From DASXVU01 sp963732855 (GTDB taxonomy: Archaea > Thermoplasmatota > Thermoplasmata > Methanomassiliicoccales > UBA472): 64,000 nt of DNA. Below, piece after piece: positions 7,946-17,326 of the stretch (position 1 is the first letter of the stretch; every line of letters starts with the position of its first letter). The position numbers were made by a program, and so were the translations under genes. The stretch is taken from positions 124,001-188,000 of the forward strand of contig CAVTBB010000005.1 of assembly GCA_963732855.1 (NCBI GenBank), in the 5' to 3' direction. Below the pieces are notes generated by a model. That model was not told where the DNA came from, ran no database searches, and saw nothing but the letters and a program-made list of their open reading frames with translations.

Positions 7946-9343
7946 TTAGGCCTGCTTCCATCTCACGCCCTCCGCGGTATCCTCCAGCACGATGCCTTTC
8001 TCGGCCAGCTGGTTCCGGATCTGGTCCGCCAGGTCGTACGCCTTTCGCTTACGGAGTTCCTTGCGCACTTCGATGAGGATCTGCATCACATCGTCTAACT
8101 TGTCTGCCTTCTGCTCCGTTTGGGGCAGGATCCCGAGGATCTTGTCCAGTTCATCGAACAACATAATGACGTTTTCCGCTCCCTTCTTGGAGAGCATCTC
8201 ATGGTCCATGAGCTTGTTCGCCTCGCGGGCCGCCTCGAACATGGAGGCGATCGCACCGCGGGTGTTGAAATCATCGTCCATCTGCTCGATGAACTCGTTC
8301 CTGGTCTTCTGTACCAGGTCTGCGGCGTCATATGTACCAGTGGCCGTCGGGGCATAGTCCTGGAGCTCGGTATAGGCGTTCTGGATCCGCTTCAGGCTGG
8401 AGGCTGCCTCGTTGAGCGCGTTCTCGCTATAGTTAAGCGGTCCACGGTAGTGTGTGTTGAGCAGGTAGAACCGGATCTCCTGGGTCTTGTAATGCTCGGC
8501 GATATCCTTGACGGTGAAGAAGTTCTTCATCGACTTGGACATCTTGGCATCCTGCACCTGGAGCATGCCGTTGTGCAGCCAGTACTTGGCCAGCGGCTTG
8601 CCGGTGACCGCCTCGGACTGAAGGATCTCATTCTCGTGGTGCGGGAAGATCAGGTCGTTACCGCCACCGTGGATGTCAATGGTCTCACCGAGGTACTTCA
8701 GGCACATGGCGCTGCACTCGATGTGCCAGCCGGGACGTCCTTCCCCCCATGGTGACGGCCAAGAGATCTCCCCAGGTTTGGCAGCCTTCCACAGACAGAA
8801 GTCCATCGGGTTGCGCTTGATTTCGTCCACGCATACCCGGGCGCCGGAGATCATCTCCTCCTGCTTGTTGCCAGAGAGTTTACCGTAATCGACCACCTTG
8901 TCGACGGAAAAATAAACGCTGCCGTCCTCGGTCACATAGCCGAATCCGTTATCGATGATACCCTTGACCATGGCGATGATCTCGGGGATGCATTCGCTCG
9001 CCTTCGGGTAGATGTCCGCCTTCTTCACACCCAGTTTCTCGATGTCCTCGAAGTATTTCTCAATGTACGTCGCCGATAGTTCGAGTGGTTTGATCCCCAT
9101 CTCGATGGCCCGGTTGATGATCTTATCGTCCACGTCGGTGAAGTTGGTGACCAGGGTGACCCCATACCCCTTGAACTTGAGGTACCTGGCGATCATATCG
9201 AAAACTATGATGGAACGCGCATGCCCCATGTGTATGTCATTGTAGACCGTGACACCGCACACATACATTCTGACCTTGCGGCCATCGATAGGCACGAAAT
9301 CCTCGGCCTGCTTGGTCATTGTATTGAATAGTGACAGTCCCAT
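7946..9343 (-). CDS. cysS: Cysteinyl-tRNA synthetase
   Basis: Charges tRNA-Cys with cysteine. 465 residues, the usual length. The HIGH-type motif is HMGHARS near residue 38 and the KMSKS loop is intact (KMSKSMKN) near 269. The zinc-site residues are recognisable: Cys in YVCGVTVYN, Cys in HIECSAM, and His in FPHHENE. Start taken at MGLSLFN (ATG 9343); the frame extends eight codons further to a weaker start. It lies 30 bases downstream of cysE, and its own tRNA-Cys is encoded 11 kb away in this window. Confidence 0.97.
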   Translation of the reverse strand: MGLSLFNTMTKQAEDFVPIDGRKVRMYVCGVTVYNDIHMGHARSIIVFDMIARYLKFKGYGVTLVTNFTDVDDKIINRAIEMGIKPLELSATYIEKYFEDIEKLGVKKADIYPKASECIPEIIAMVKGIIDNGFGYVTEDGSVYFSVDKVVDYGKLSGNKQEEMISGARVCVDEIKRNPMDFCLWKAAKPGEISWPSPWGEGRPGWHIECSAMCLKYLGETIDIHGGGNDLIFPHHENEILQSEAVTGKPLAKYWLHNGMLQVQDAKMSKSMKNFFTVKDIAEHYKTQEIRFYLLNTHYRGPLNYSENALNEAASSLKRIQNAYTELQDYAPTATGTYDAADLVQKTRNEFIEQMDDDFNTRGAIASMFEAAREANKLMDHEMLSKKGAENVIMLFDELDKILGILPQTEQKADKLDDVMQILIEVRKELRKRKAYDLADQIRNQLAEKGIVLEDTAEGVRWKQA

Positions 9344-9373
9344 GTGAATCGCTCTGCTGACATGCAACTATTG

Positions 9374-10024
9374 CTATTTTTGCTTTTTTAGCTGCTCTTC
9401 CATCAGCGCAAGCCGCCGCTCCAAATCCGATAGCTTGTTGGAGATGTTGGTGATAGCGTCCCTCAAGGGATCCGGCATCTCGTCATGGCGAAGATCGATC
9501 TTGACCACCGGGACGCCCTCCCGCTTGACCACACGACCGGGAATCCCGACCACTGTGCAATTCTGAGGAACGTCCTTGGTCACGACCGACCCGGCTCCGA
9601 TCTTCACGCAGCCCCCGATGCTGATATTACCGAGAACGATGGCACCGGCGCCTATGGTGACATTATCTCCGATCGTGGGATGGCGCTTGCCCTTGCTGGT
9701 GCTCACCCCTCCCAGGGTCACCCCCTGGAAGATGGAGACGTTCTCCCCGATGATGGTGGTCTCACCGATGACCACACCGGTGGCATGGTCTATGAAGAAG
9801 CCTCTGCCGATCGTTGCTCCAGGATGGATGTCCGCCCCGGTAAGGAACCGGCCGAAATAGTTGATCGCTCTTGCGAGCTTGAAATTGCCCTTGACGAACT
9901 GTTCGTGAGATATCTTCTGGAGCAGGATGGCGTGAAGGCCCGGACTGAACCACAATGCCTCGGTGAACGACCTGGCCGCGGGATCACGTTCAAGAACTGT
10001 ATATACAGAGTCCTTCCAGCTCAT
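9374..10024 (-). CDS. cysE: Serine O-acetyltransferase
   Basis: Transfers acetyl from acetyl-CoA to serine, making O-acetylserine for cysteine synthesis by CysK (encoded at 13.6-14.6 kb). 216 residues, the short EpsC/archaeal form. An N-terminal helical segment is followed by a left-handed beta-helix of hexapeptide repeats from about residue 65 (IHPGATIGRGFFIDHATGV, with the catalytic His-Asp region, then GDNVTIGAGAIV and CVKIGAGSVV). The last 25 residues form a charged coiled-coil-like tail. First gene of the cysE-cysS-radical SAM run. Confidence 0.95.
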   Translation of the reverse strand: MSWKDSVYTVLERDPAARSFTEALWFSPGLHAILLQKISHEQFVKGNFKLARAINYFGRFLTGADIHPGATIGRGFFIDHATGVVIGETTIIGENVSIFQGVTLGGVSTSKGKRHPTIGDNVTIGAGAIVLGNISIGGCVKIGAGSVVTKDVPQNCTVVGIPGRVVKREGVPVVKIDLRHDEMPDPLRDAITNISNKLSDLERRLALMEEQLKKQK

Positions 10025-10274
10025 GGCCTATGCTTGAGATAGATTCGAACTCAAATATGTTTGCTCATAATATTATGCTGGCAACCTCTGAGGATAAGCT
10101 TCTAGATGAACATTCCCGGTGAGAAAGGCTTCTTCCCCGACGTCTTGAAGCACGCAATAGTTACCGGTCTTGGTGGTCGGGACAACAGCGCTTGATGCAT
10201 ATCATTATTGATACCCTTACTTGCCGCATTTATATGGTATCGACGTGTCTCTTGCCCATCGATCGAGGTTGCCG

Positions 10275-13200
10275 ATGGATAGCGTTTTGATTCTGGCATT
10301 GTTCAACATCATAACTATCATCCTATCCTCGATCCTGATAGCCATCGTCTGGAAGATGAGCCGTCTGCCCAGCCGATATACGTTCGCTATCGTCCAGGCC
10401 TTGATCATTGTCTTGGTTTTCGCCTATACGATTGACCTTCTTTCGTCATCCCTGGAGGACAAACTGTTCTGGAACAATTTCGAGTACCTGGGCCTCATAT
10501 TCATTCCAGCATTGGTCCTCGTAATCTCGATTCAGCTTTCCGTATGGAAGGCATGGCTGAACCGCAAGAGGTTGCTCATTCTACTGGGGATCAGCGTGTT
10601 GATCTTCATCACCCTGGTCACAAACGATTTCCACGGTTTATTCTACGCCGACACGGCCCTGGCAGCTGACCCTAGCCGGTCCTTCGTCACTTCGAGGGGT
10701 CCGGTATTCTACTTCTTCTTCGTTTTCGCATTGCTAGAGCTAACAGCCGCCACCGTCTTGGCCTGGTGCTCCAACCGTACTGCCGGTGTCGCCCAGAAGA
10801 AACGAACAGTGATTCTTGAGTTCTCCTTCATAGCGCCCCTGGTAATGACCGTGATGGGTATGGTGATGGAGCCCTGGGTCCCGTCGGAGGTCATGGTCGT
10901 TACGGGCATCATGATAAGCAGCGCCCTCCTTTACGTGGGAACCTTTGGGTTCGAGATGTTCCGTATGCTGCCGTTCACATTCGACGGCACGGTAAAAACA
11001 CTGAAGGACGGGGTTCTGATCGTCGACGAGAATCAGAAGCTCCTCTATTCCAACCCCGCTCTTCCCGGCCTTATAGATCAACCGAACGACAAGGAGCTTC
11101 CAGGAGAATTACTAGCCACCATCCTTCCCGACTTTCCATTTCAGCTCCTGGATGATAGAGTAAGTTCGGAGAACCAGGATCTTGCTGAAGTACAATTGCT
11201 GCCCGGTCGTTTCTACGATCTCCAGGTGTCGAAGATCCACAATCGGAAACATGTCACCATCAGCAGCCTGGTCATATTCAAGGAGGTGACCGAACGGAAG
11301 AGATTGGAGGAGGACGGAAGACAGTCCCGTGAGCTCTATACCAAGGTGTTCCAGTCTAGTCCGGCGGCATTGGTGCTCTCGCGGGTCGACAATGGTCATT
11401 TCATTGAGGTCAACGAGATGTTCGTCAAGCTTTCAGGTTACTCAAGGGATGAGCTTATCGGCCATACCTCGCTGGAATTGAATCTTTGGAAGAACCCTGC
11501 AGATCGTGGGCAACTGCTCGACCGTACCAGGTCGAACGGGTTCAAACGAAACATGGACCTCAACTACCGCCGTAAGGACGGAACGATGCGGGTAGGCAGC
11601 GCCTCTCCGGAGAAGATCGACCTTGGCAACGTCCCCTGCATGCTGGTGGCCATTGAGGACGTCACGGAAAAATTGGAGATCGAGGCCCGCATCAAGAGCA
11701 ACGAGGAGAAGTTCCGCACGCTATTCGACCATGCTGGAGATGGAATCTACATTGCGGACATGAAGGGTAGCATAATCGATGCGAACGCCAAGGCTCTGGA
11801 CAGGTTGGGGTTCACACGTGAGGAGCTGATCGGAAAAGGATTCGCGGAATTCATCGCTCGTGACGATATCCCTAAGGCTGTGGAAGGGCTGCAAGAGCTG
11901 TGGTCAAAAGGCAGCACGTTCCGCGAATTGACCGGCCTATCGAAGGCAGGAAAACGGATACCTACCGAGATCAACGCCAAGATGATAACGATCGCAGGAG
12001 CGAAGGCTCTGCTGATTCTCAGCCGTGATATTGCCGAAAGGAAGGAAGCGGAACGGGCACTGAGGAACGAGAAGGAACGGCTGGAAGTCACCCTGAACAA
12101 CATCTCGGAAGGCGTCGTTGTTACCGATGCGTACGGAGTTGTGCTAATGGTCAACATCTCTGCCGCGGTCCTGCTCGACATGGATAGGGATAAGGTCGTC
12201 GGAAGAAAGCTGGAGGAAATCTACCAGCTCAGGGAGTCAGGTACAGGAAAGCAGACCACGAGCGCGATCACGACCACACTGAAGACCGGTCTTGTTTCCA
12301 CGACCTATCGGGTGCCGTTGAAGTCGGATGCCTGGAACATGCTGATCAACGAATCCGCGTCCCCGATCTTCGAAGGGGAAAGGATGGTCGGGGCGGTCCT
12401 CGCCTTCCACGACGTGACCATTGAAAAGAGCCTGGAGGAGGAGATCGCCAAGGCAGAGAGGCTCCATACCATAGGCACGTTGGCTGGAGGGATAGCGCAT
12501 GATTTCAATAATGTCCTCACCATCATCATGGGGAACATCGAGATTGCAAGGAAATCAGGCATCTCGCACTTTGATTCGGACAAATGGTTCGATGATATGT
12601 CGAGGGCCATGGAGCGGGCCAAGGACCTCTCCAACCAGCTGCTCACGTTCTCCCGGGGTGGAGCTCCAGTCAAAAAGGACACCCCGTTAGAGGACTTGGT
12701 CAACGAGACCCTGTTCGAGGTGTTCGATATGAACGATGTTCATTTCGAGATTGGGTTCCCGCGGGACCTGAGAAAGGTCAACATCGATGAAGGTCAAATA
12801 AAGCAGGCGTTCTTGCACATACTGAAGAACGCCCGGGAGGCGATGCCAGATGGAGGGCTGCTGAATATCTCCGCCGTTCACTCATTTATCGATGGGGATA
12901 GCATGTTCATATCCCCCGGAGAATACGTCCACATCCGCATCAAGGACAGCGGGGAGGGGATTCCAACATCCGAGACCCTTCATGTCTTCGAGCCTTATTT
13001 CACGACAAAACGGGACCATGTGGGTATGGGATTGGCAGTTGCCTATTCGATCGTCAAGGCCCACAACGGCCACATCTCGTTAGAGTCCGATAAAGAAAAG
13101 GGGACCACGGTCCACTTATACCTCCCTGCATTGAAAGAGGAATGTCTAACGGAACAGAATCCGGTTGACTCCCCGCCCCAAAAATCCTCATTAAAGGTCC

Positions 13201-13628
13201 TGGTGATGGATGACGAAGAGATGATCAGGGATATAGCCACAGAGATGTTGAAAATGTTGGGCCACACTGCGGAAAGCGTTTACGGAGGACAGGAAGCTTT
13301 AGAGCGATACACCGAAGCCATGACATCTGGCAAACCGTTCGACCTTGTGGTCATGGACCTTACCATCTCGAATGCCATGGGGGGAAAAGAAGCGATCGTT
13401 GAATTGCTGAAGATCGACCCGAACGCCAAAGTGATCGTTTCCAGCGGGTACAGCAATGACCCGGTGATGGGGGACCACCGTAAATACGGCTTCAGGCACG
13501 TCATGCCAAAACCGTACAAGATAAAGGATTTCGAATCAGCGATATTGCAGGCGATGGCATACGAGACACAGCACAATCATTGTATGATTGGAGAGAAAGA
13601 AGGGGCGATCGAGGACCGGCCCGCATAG
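10275..13628 (+). CDS. Hybrid sensor histidine kinase with 7TM, multiple PAS and receiver domains
   Basis: Membrane-bound signal-transducing kinase of 1117 residues. Residues 1-225 hold about seven hydrophobic helices of the kind found in histidine kinase N-terminal 7TM domains. Next come a degenerate PAS (LKDGVLIVDENQKLLYSNP) and three clearer PAS units (SSPAALVLS; DHAGDGIYIAD; NNISEGVVVTD). The H-box is TLAGGIAHDFNN with phospho-acceptor His742, followed by an HATPase domain with DSGEGIP and MGLAVAYSIV. The C-terminal receiver begins VLVMDDEE with phospho-acceptor Asp1028 in VVMDLT and Lys in MPKPY. Start at ATG 10275, just after GAGGTT (10265-10270); a TATA-like TTTATATG is at 10229-10236. 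No output regulator is adjacent. Signal unknown. Confidence 0.93.
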   Translation: MDSVLILALFNIITIILSSILIAIVWKMSRLPSRYTFAIVQALIIVLVFAYTIDLLSSSLEDKLFWNNFEYLGLIFIPALVLVISIQLSVWKAWLNRKRLLILLGISVLIFITLVTNDFHGLFYADTALAADPSRSFVTSRGPVFYFFFVFALLELTAATVLAWCSNRTAGVAQKKRTVILEFSFIAPLVMTVMGMVMEPWVPSEVMVVTGIMISSALLYVGTFGFEMFRMLPFTFDGTVKTLKDGVLIVDENQKLLYSNPALPGLIDQPNDKELPGELLATILPDFPFQLLDDRVSSENQDLAEVQLLPGRFYDLQVSKIHNRKHVTISSLVIFKEVTERKRLEEDGRQSRELYTKVFQSSPAALVLSRVDNGHFIEVNEMFVKLSGYSRDELIGHTSLELNLWKNPADRGQLLDRTRSNGFKRNMDLNYRRKDGTMRVGSASPEKIDLGNVPCMLVAIEDVTEKLEIEARIKSNEEKFRTLFDHAGDGIYIADMKGSIIDANAKALDRLGFTREELIGKGFAEFIARDDIPKAVEGLQELWSKGSTFRELTGLSKAGKRIPTEINAKMITIAGAKALLILSRDIAERKEAERALRNEKERLEVTLNNISEGVVVTDAYGVVLMVNISAAVLLDMDRDKVVGRKLEEIYQLRESGTGKQTTSAITTTLKTGLVSTTYRVPLKSDAWNMLINESASPIFEGERMVGAVLAFHDVTIEKSLEEEIAKAERLHTIGTLAGGIAHDFNNVLTIIMGNIEIARKSGISHFDSDKWFDDMSRAMERAKDLSNQLLTFSRGGAPVKKDTPLEDLVNETLFEVFDMNDVHFEIGFPRDLRKVNIDEGQIKQAFLHILKNAREAMPDGGLLNISAVHSFIDGDSMFISPGEYVHIRIKDSGEGIPTSETLHVFEPYFTTKRDHVGMGLAVAYSIVKAHNGHISLESDKEKGTTVHLYLPALKEECLTEQNPVDSPPQKSSLKVLVMDDEEMIRDIATEMLKMLGHTAESVYGGQEALERYTEAMTSGKPFDLVVMDLTISNAMGGKEAIVELLKIDPNAKVIVSSGYSNDPVMGDHRKYGFRHVMPKPYKIKDFESAILQAMAYETQHNHCMIGEKEGAIEDRPA

Positions 13629-13630
13629 GT

Positions 13631-14554
13631 TTATTGTGTTGGCCCGAACAGATCGGTACTAAGGTATCTCTCGCCAGTATCTGGCGCAATGAATACGACC
13701 TTCTTGCCCTCACCTAGCTCAATAGCCACCTGGACAGATGCGGCCAGGGCGGCGCCTGATGATATTCCCGCCAGTATTCCCTCTTTCTTGGCCAGGAGCC
13801 GGGTGTGTTCGGCGGCGTCCTCGTCCTTGATCTTAATTATCCGGTCAACCACCTTGAGGTCTAGTACGCTAGGGATGAACCCAGCGCCTATCCCTTGGAT
13901 CTTGTGCGGACCCCCCTTCCCGCCAGACAGCACGGGAGACCCGGACGGCTCGACCGCCACGATCAGGGTCTTCAGTCCCTGGGATTTGAAGAATGTGCCA
14001 ACCCCTGTCACAGTCCCGCCGGTCCCCACACCAGAGACGAAGGCATCAGGAGCAGGAACATCGGCAAGTATCTCCCTGGCTGTGGTCTCAAAATGGGTCC
14101 TGGGGTTCACCGGGTTGTCAAATTGCAGCGGTATGAAGTTCTTCGGGTCGCTCTCGCACAGTTCCTTGGCCTTGCATACGGCACCAGGCATCCCCTCTGC
14201 GCCAGGGGTCAGGACTAGCCTTGCTCCCAATGCCGTGAGCAGCTTCCTGCGTTCCACCGAGAACGTGTCTGGCATCGTCAAGACCAGTTCGTACCCTTTG
14301 GAAGCGCAGACCATGGCCAGGCCGACCCCGGTATTACCCGATGTCGGTTCTACGACTACGTTCTTTCCTGGCACCAGAATCCCTCTCTTCTCCGCATCCT
14401 CGATCATCGCTAAAGCTATCCGGTCCTTGACCGAGTGCATTGGATTGAATGATTCTAGCTTAGCATAAATGGTCGCTGCGCCTTCCGGCGAGATCTTGTT
14501 CAAGCGCACTATCGGCGTTCTGCCGATGGTCTCGAGCACATTGTTGTAGAGCAT
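13631..14554 (-). CDS. cysK: Cysteine synthase (O-acetylserine sulfhydrylase)
   Basis: PLP enzyme making cysteine from O-acetylserine and sulfide. 307 residues. The PLP lysine lies in SVKDRIAL near residue 42, the substrate loop is EPTSGNTGVGLA, and the phosphate-binding loop is VGTGGTVTGVG. The C-terminal end SAGAA-like GISSGAALAAS is intact. A good ribosome binding site (GGAGTG) precedes the ATG, and the promoter has an AT-rich TATA region at 14586-14601. It converges on the hybrid kinase, with a two-base gap. Pairs functionally with cysE at 9.4-10.0 kb. Confidence 0.96.
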   Translation of the reverse strand: MLYNNVLETIGRTPIVRLNKISPEGAATIYAKLESFNPMHSVKDRIALAMIEDAEKRGILVPGKNVVVEPTSGNTGVGLAMVCASKGYELVLTMPDTFSVERRKLLTALGARLVLTPGAEGMPGAVCKAKELCESDPKNFIPLQFDNPVNPRTHFETTAREILADVPAPDAFVSGVGTGGTVTGVGTFFKSQGLKTLIVAVEPSGSPVLSGGKGGPHKIQGIGAGFIPSVLDLKVVDRIIKIKDEDAAEHTRLLAKKEGILAGISSGAALAASVQVAIELGEGKKVVFIAPDTGERYLSTDLFGPTQ

Positions 14555-14585
14555 GTAACCTTCACTCCTTTTCCAGACCTGTTTA

Positions 14586-14601
14586 TACGATATATATTGT
14601 T
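14586..14601 (-). promoter_or_regulatory. TATA-box region of cysK
   Basis: The minus strand reads an AT-only run, AATATATAT, about 32-45 bases upstream of the cysK ATG. This gives a short leader that contains the GGAGTG ribosome binding site. Confidence 0.5.
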
Positions 14602-14768
14602 AGCTATTGTTAAGATTCCAATCTGACTGAATTTACACTACCTGGGTCAGGATGAACAGTTTCTGTCCGCTTAAGAAAGAGCCGGTCCGATATTTTGAAT
14701 TATTCAGCATACCGGTTGTAATACAGAAATTCCAGTAGCAATTGGAAAATGGCTATATCGAAACAGTA

Positions 14769-15554
14769 TCAGGCCCGGCCGTTCTTTATGTCGTCCCAGT
14801 TCTGCCGGATCTTCTTCCAATCCCAGCCATCGATGGCCTTGTTCGCTAAGATCAGGCCTTGGGCCGCCTTTTCAGCGTAGATGCCGAGCGGGAACGACTC
14901 GATATAGCTCCGGTTGACGGCACCACCGGCACATATGAAAGGTATCTCGATTCCTCTCTCCACCAATCTTTGGGCGATCTTTGGGAATGCCGACATCGTG
15001 GCGGTCATCAACGCCGTTCCAGTCAGAACGTCCGCCTTGACCTTGGTCACGGTCTTCACGACATCTTCGACCGGGACATCCCTGCCCATATCGACCACTC
15101 CGTATCCGTTGGTGCGGAAAAGAACAACGGCGATGTTCTTGCCGATATCATGAGGGTCCCCCTCTGCGACATGCATGACCACCTTTCCCTTTCCCAGGAA
15201 TTGACCCTTCATGGTCCTTTCCGCGAACTTCAGTCCGATGTCGAAAGCATCGGCCGCTACCATCACTTGAGGTAGATAGTATATCCCGCGGCCATACAAC
15301 TCACTGACCACTTCCATTCCCTTGAGCAACCCTTTGTCCACGATCTCTTCGGGGCTGAACTTGGTCAGGGCGGCTTTGGTATCGGCCTCGATCTCCTTAT
15401 AGCGCATCAGGACAACGTCCTCGGCAACCTTCTTCAGAAGAGGGTCCTTCGGCAGGATCTTGGCAGAGATGTCCTCAGGTTTCTCCTTAGCCTCCACTAA
15501 GATATCGTATCTTTTGAAGATCATTTCAAAATCAACGTCGCTAAGGTTGAACAT
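14769..15554 (-). CDS. mtaC: Methanol-specific corrinoid protein MtaC, stand-alone copy
   Basis: Carries the cobalamin-like cofactor that receives the methyl group of methanol from MtaB and hands it to a CoM methyltransferase. 261 residues. Residues 1-95 are the helical cap of methyltransferase corrinoid proteins; the rest is the Rossmann B12-binding domain with the cobalt-ligand signature GDPHDIGKN (His near 135) and the GG motif ICAGGAVN. Start at MFNLSDV (ATG 15554), preceded by GGGGGGTG. It is a close paralogue of the MtaC at 17.3-18.1 kb. About 350 bases separate it from mtaB, and it has its own TATA-like element, so it is probably a separate transcript. Confidence 0.93.
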   Translation of the reverse strand: MFNLSDVDFEMIFKRYDILVEAKEKPEDISAKILPKDPLLKKVAEDVVLMRYKEIEADTKAALTKFSPEEIVDKGLLKGMEVVSELYGRGIYYLPQVMVAADAFDIGLKFAERTMKGQFLGKGKVVMHVAEGDPHDIGKNIAVVLFRTNGYGVVDMGRDVPVEDVVKTVTKVKADVLTGTALMTATMSAFPKIAQRLVERGIEIPFICAGGAVNRSYIESFPLGIYAEKAAQGLILANKAIDGWDWKKIRQNWDDIKNGRA

Positions 15555-15599
15555 TAGACACCCCCCGTCCATGATGAATCACGAGAGTCCATTAAACCT

Positions 15600-15639
15600 T
15601 TCCCGCGGGAAGGGGATTCTCTTTGATTGTATTTATAGA
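15600..15639 (-). promoter_or_regulatory. Promoter of stand-alone mtaC with palindrome at the expected start site
   Basis: On the minus strand a TATA-like TCTATAAA lies at about 15632-15639. Some 25 bases downstream, where transcription should begin, is the perfect 12-base palindrome TTCCCGCGGGAA (15600-15611). This suggests an operator or an RNA hairpin at the 5' end. The rest of the stretch from 15640 to 15902 holds AT-rich sequence and the 3' end of mtaB; I see no gene in it. Confidence 0.45.
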
Positions 15640-15902
15640 CCATTTAATTTTTGTGAAATCGTTAGAAACCCGCAAATTGAGGGAATGGCAAACTTTCCAT
15701 TTTTGAGCCTTTGAGGGAATCAGGGATTCAGTTCACCAATTGTATTAAATATTGAATTTAATTGCGGTCTGGCCTGATCTATTTTCGATGTCCAGCCGCG
15801 TTCCAACAGTCTCAAGGAACAATGTTGAGGAGGCGAGGGATCCGAAATCGTAGGAGAAAAATTGGTAAAGGGTTTAGAAGAGGTTTTCTGGAACTAAGCG
15901 TT

Positions 15903-17309
15903 TTACAACTCGTAGTTCTTCGGGTTGAACGCCTGGACGTCCTTGTAGGCCTTCAGGCATTGATCGAGGAACTTTCCTTCCTCGTCTGGGAGGGCCTTCA
16001 GGTCGGTCAGGACCTTGTTCAGCATGTCGCTCTCGTGCTTGCTGAGCTTCAGACCGTTCTTGGTCTTGGCGGACTCTGCGATCAATTCGGCTGCCTTGAT
16101 ACCGGCTGCCCTTGACCTCAGGTAGATGTTGTTGCCTTCTGCGACAATTGCCTCTCCGATCTTGTAGGCGTTGTCGTACCGCAGACAGAACGCCTCTGGG
16201 GATCTGTACGAGTCGCATGCTGCGTAGATATCCCTGAGGACCTTGTCCTGCTTCAGCTGTTTCGCTGTGTTCATCAAGGCCGCCTCGTATCCTATGACTC
16301 CGAGCCAGCACTGGACGGATGAGCCACCGAACTCCGGGTGGTATTCAACCGACTCGTTGGACCACAGGTCGCAGGTCGACGCGATGAGGTTACCCATCAG
16401 GTCAGCGTGGGCGTCTTGGGCTCCCTTCCCCTCTTGGGCAGATGGGCGTCCAGAGATTGCCTTCAGGATCGGGCCTTCATAGCCGCAGTCCTTGTCCGGG
16501 CCAGTTGCACCGCACTCGATTGCCACCAGGGTTCTGGCGGAAGCGATGCAGCGAGTAACTGCCGCGAAGGTCCTCGGGATATCCTTGTCCAAGTAGCCAC
16601 CGGCCATGAACATCGAGGTGTTGGCACCGGCGCAGTTTGTGTCTCCGCCAGCGATGACCTTGTTCTTCTTGGCGATGTCAACGATCTTGGTCCACATGTA
16701 CTCCATATCCATGGAGCCCAGGTAGCCGATACCGAAGAGCCATCCGCGGATATCCTGGTGTAGGATACCGTAGTCGGACATCTCCTTGCCGCCCATGGAC
16801 TCGATCGAGAGGACATCGGCGCCGTTCTTGGCTGCGACTTCGATGGACTCGATGACCTTCTCCGGGTAGGATGACTTCTTGTCCATTCCTTCCCTCAGGC
16901 CCTTCTCGGCCTCTCTCATGTCAGGCAGGGTGTGCCTGATTGCGGTCATGATTCCGTACTCATCGTGGTACTTCTTCATGAGCTCTTTCTGGCCCGCTAC
17001 AACTGGCTTGGCGAACTTTTCCGGGTCGTTTCCGAGCTGGTAGATCCACTCGTTCTCCAGCTGAACGGCTGGGAATCCGAGGGTGACTGCCCTGTCCATG
17101 ATGTCCTTGGTGATGTAGTCGACGTACTCGCGCCTCAGGGTGTCCGGGTTCTTCTCAGCGCCGGGCCTTGGGGCGAAGTTGATCTCTGGCACTACGAATC
17201 CCGCACCGGCCTTCATTCCGAGTCCGTATGAAACTGGGTATTTCGCGTCACCGAAGACGAGGTCGTCTGCGGTCTTGACTTCCATCTTTGTGAATCTCTT
17301 AACTGCCAT
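15903..17309 (-). CDS. mtaB: Methanol:corrinoid methyltransferase MtaB
   Basis: Zinc enzyme that activates methanol and methylates the corrinoid of MtaC, the entry step of methylotrophic methanogenesis. 468 residues from MAVKRF; family length is about 460. The zinc ligands known from Methanosarcina barkeri MtaB align: Glu170 (LSIESMGG), Cys226 (GGDTNCAGAN) and Cys275 (GPDKDCGYEG). Start at ATG 17309, seven bases after a strong AGGAGGTG. It follows mtaC by 17 bases, so the two form an mtaC-mtaB operon, the reverse of the mtaB-mtaC order I know from Methanosarcina. Confidence 0.97.
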   Translation of the reverse strand: MAVKRFTKMEVKTADDLVFGDAKYPVSYGLGMKAGAGFVVPEINFAPRPGAEKNPDTLRREYVDYITKDIMDRAVTLGFPAVQLENEWIYQLGNDPEKFAKPVVAGQKELMKKYHDEYGIMTAIRHTLPDMREAEKGLREGMDKKSSYPEKVIESIEVAAKNGADVLSIESMGGKEMSDYGILHQDIRGWLFGIGYLGSMDMEYMWTKIVDIAKKNKVIAGGDTNCAGANTSMFMAGGYLDKDIPRTFAAVTRCIASARTLVAIECGATGPDKDCGYEGPILKAISGRPSAQEGKGAQDAHADLMGNLIASTCDLWSNESVEYHPEFGGSSVQCWLGVIGYEAALMNTAKQLKQDKVLRDIYAACDSYRSPEAFCLRYDNAYKIGEAIVAEGNNIYLRSRAAGIKAAELIAESAKTKNGLKLSKHESDMLNKVLTDLKALPDEEGKFLDQCLKAYKDVQAFNPKNYEL

Positions 17310-17326
17310 TTTTCGCACCTCCTAAT

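Noticed and set aside
10102..10299. 65-codon minus-strand frame upstream of the hybrid kinase
   Set aside because: It overlaps the kinase promoter and start and shows no protein-like features.
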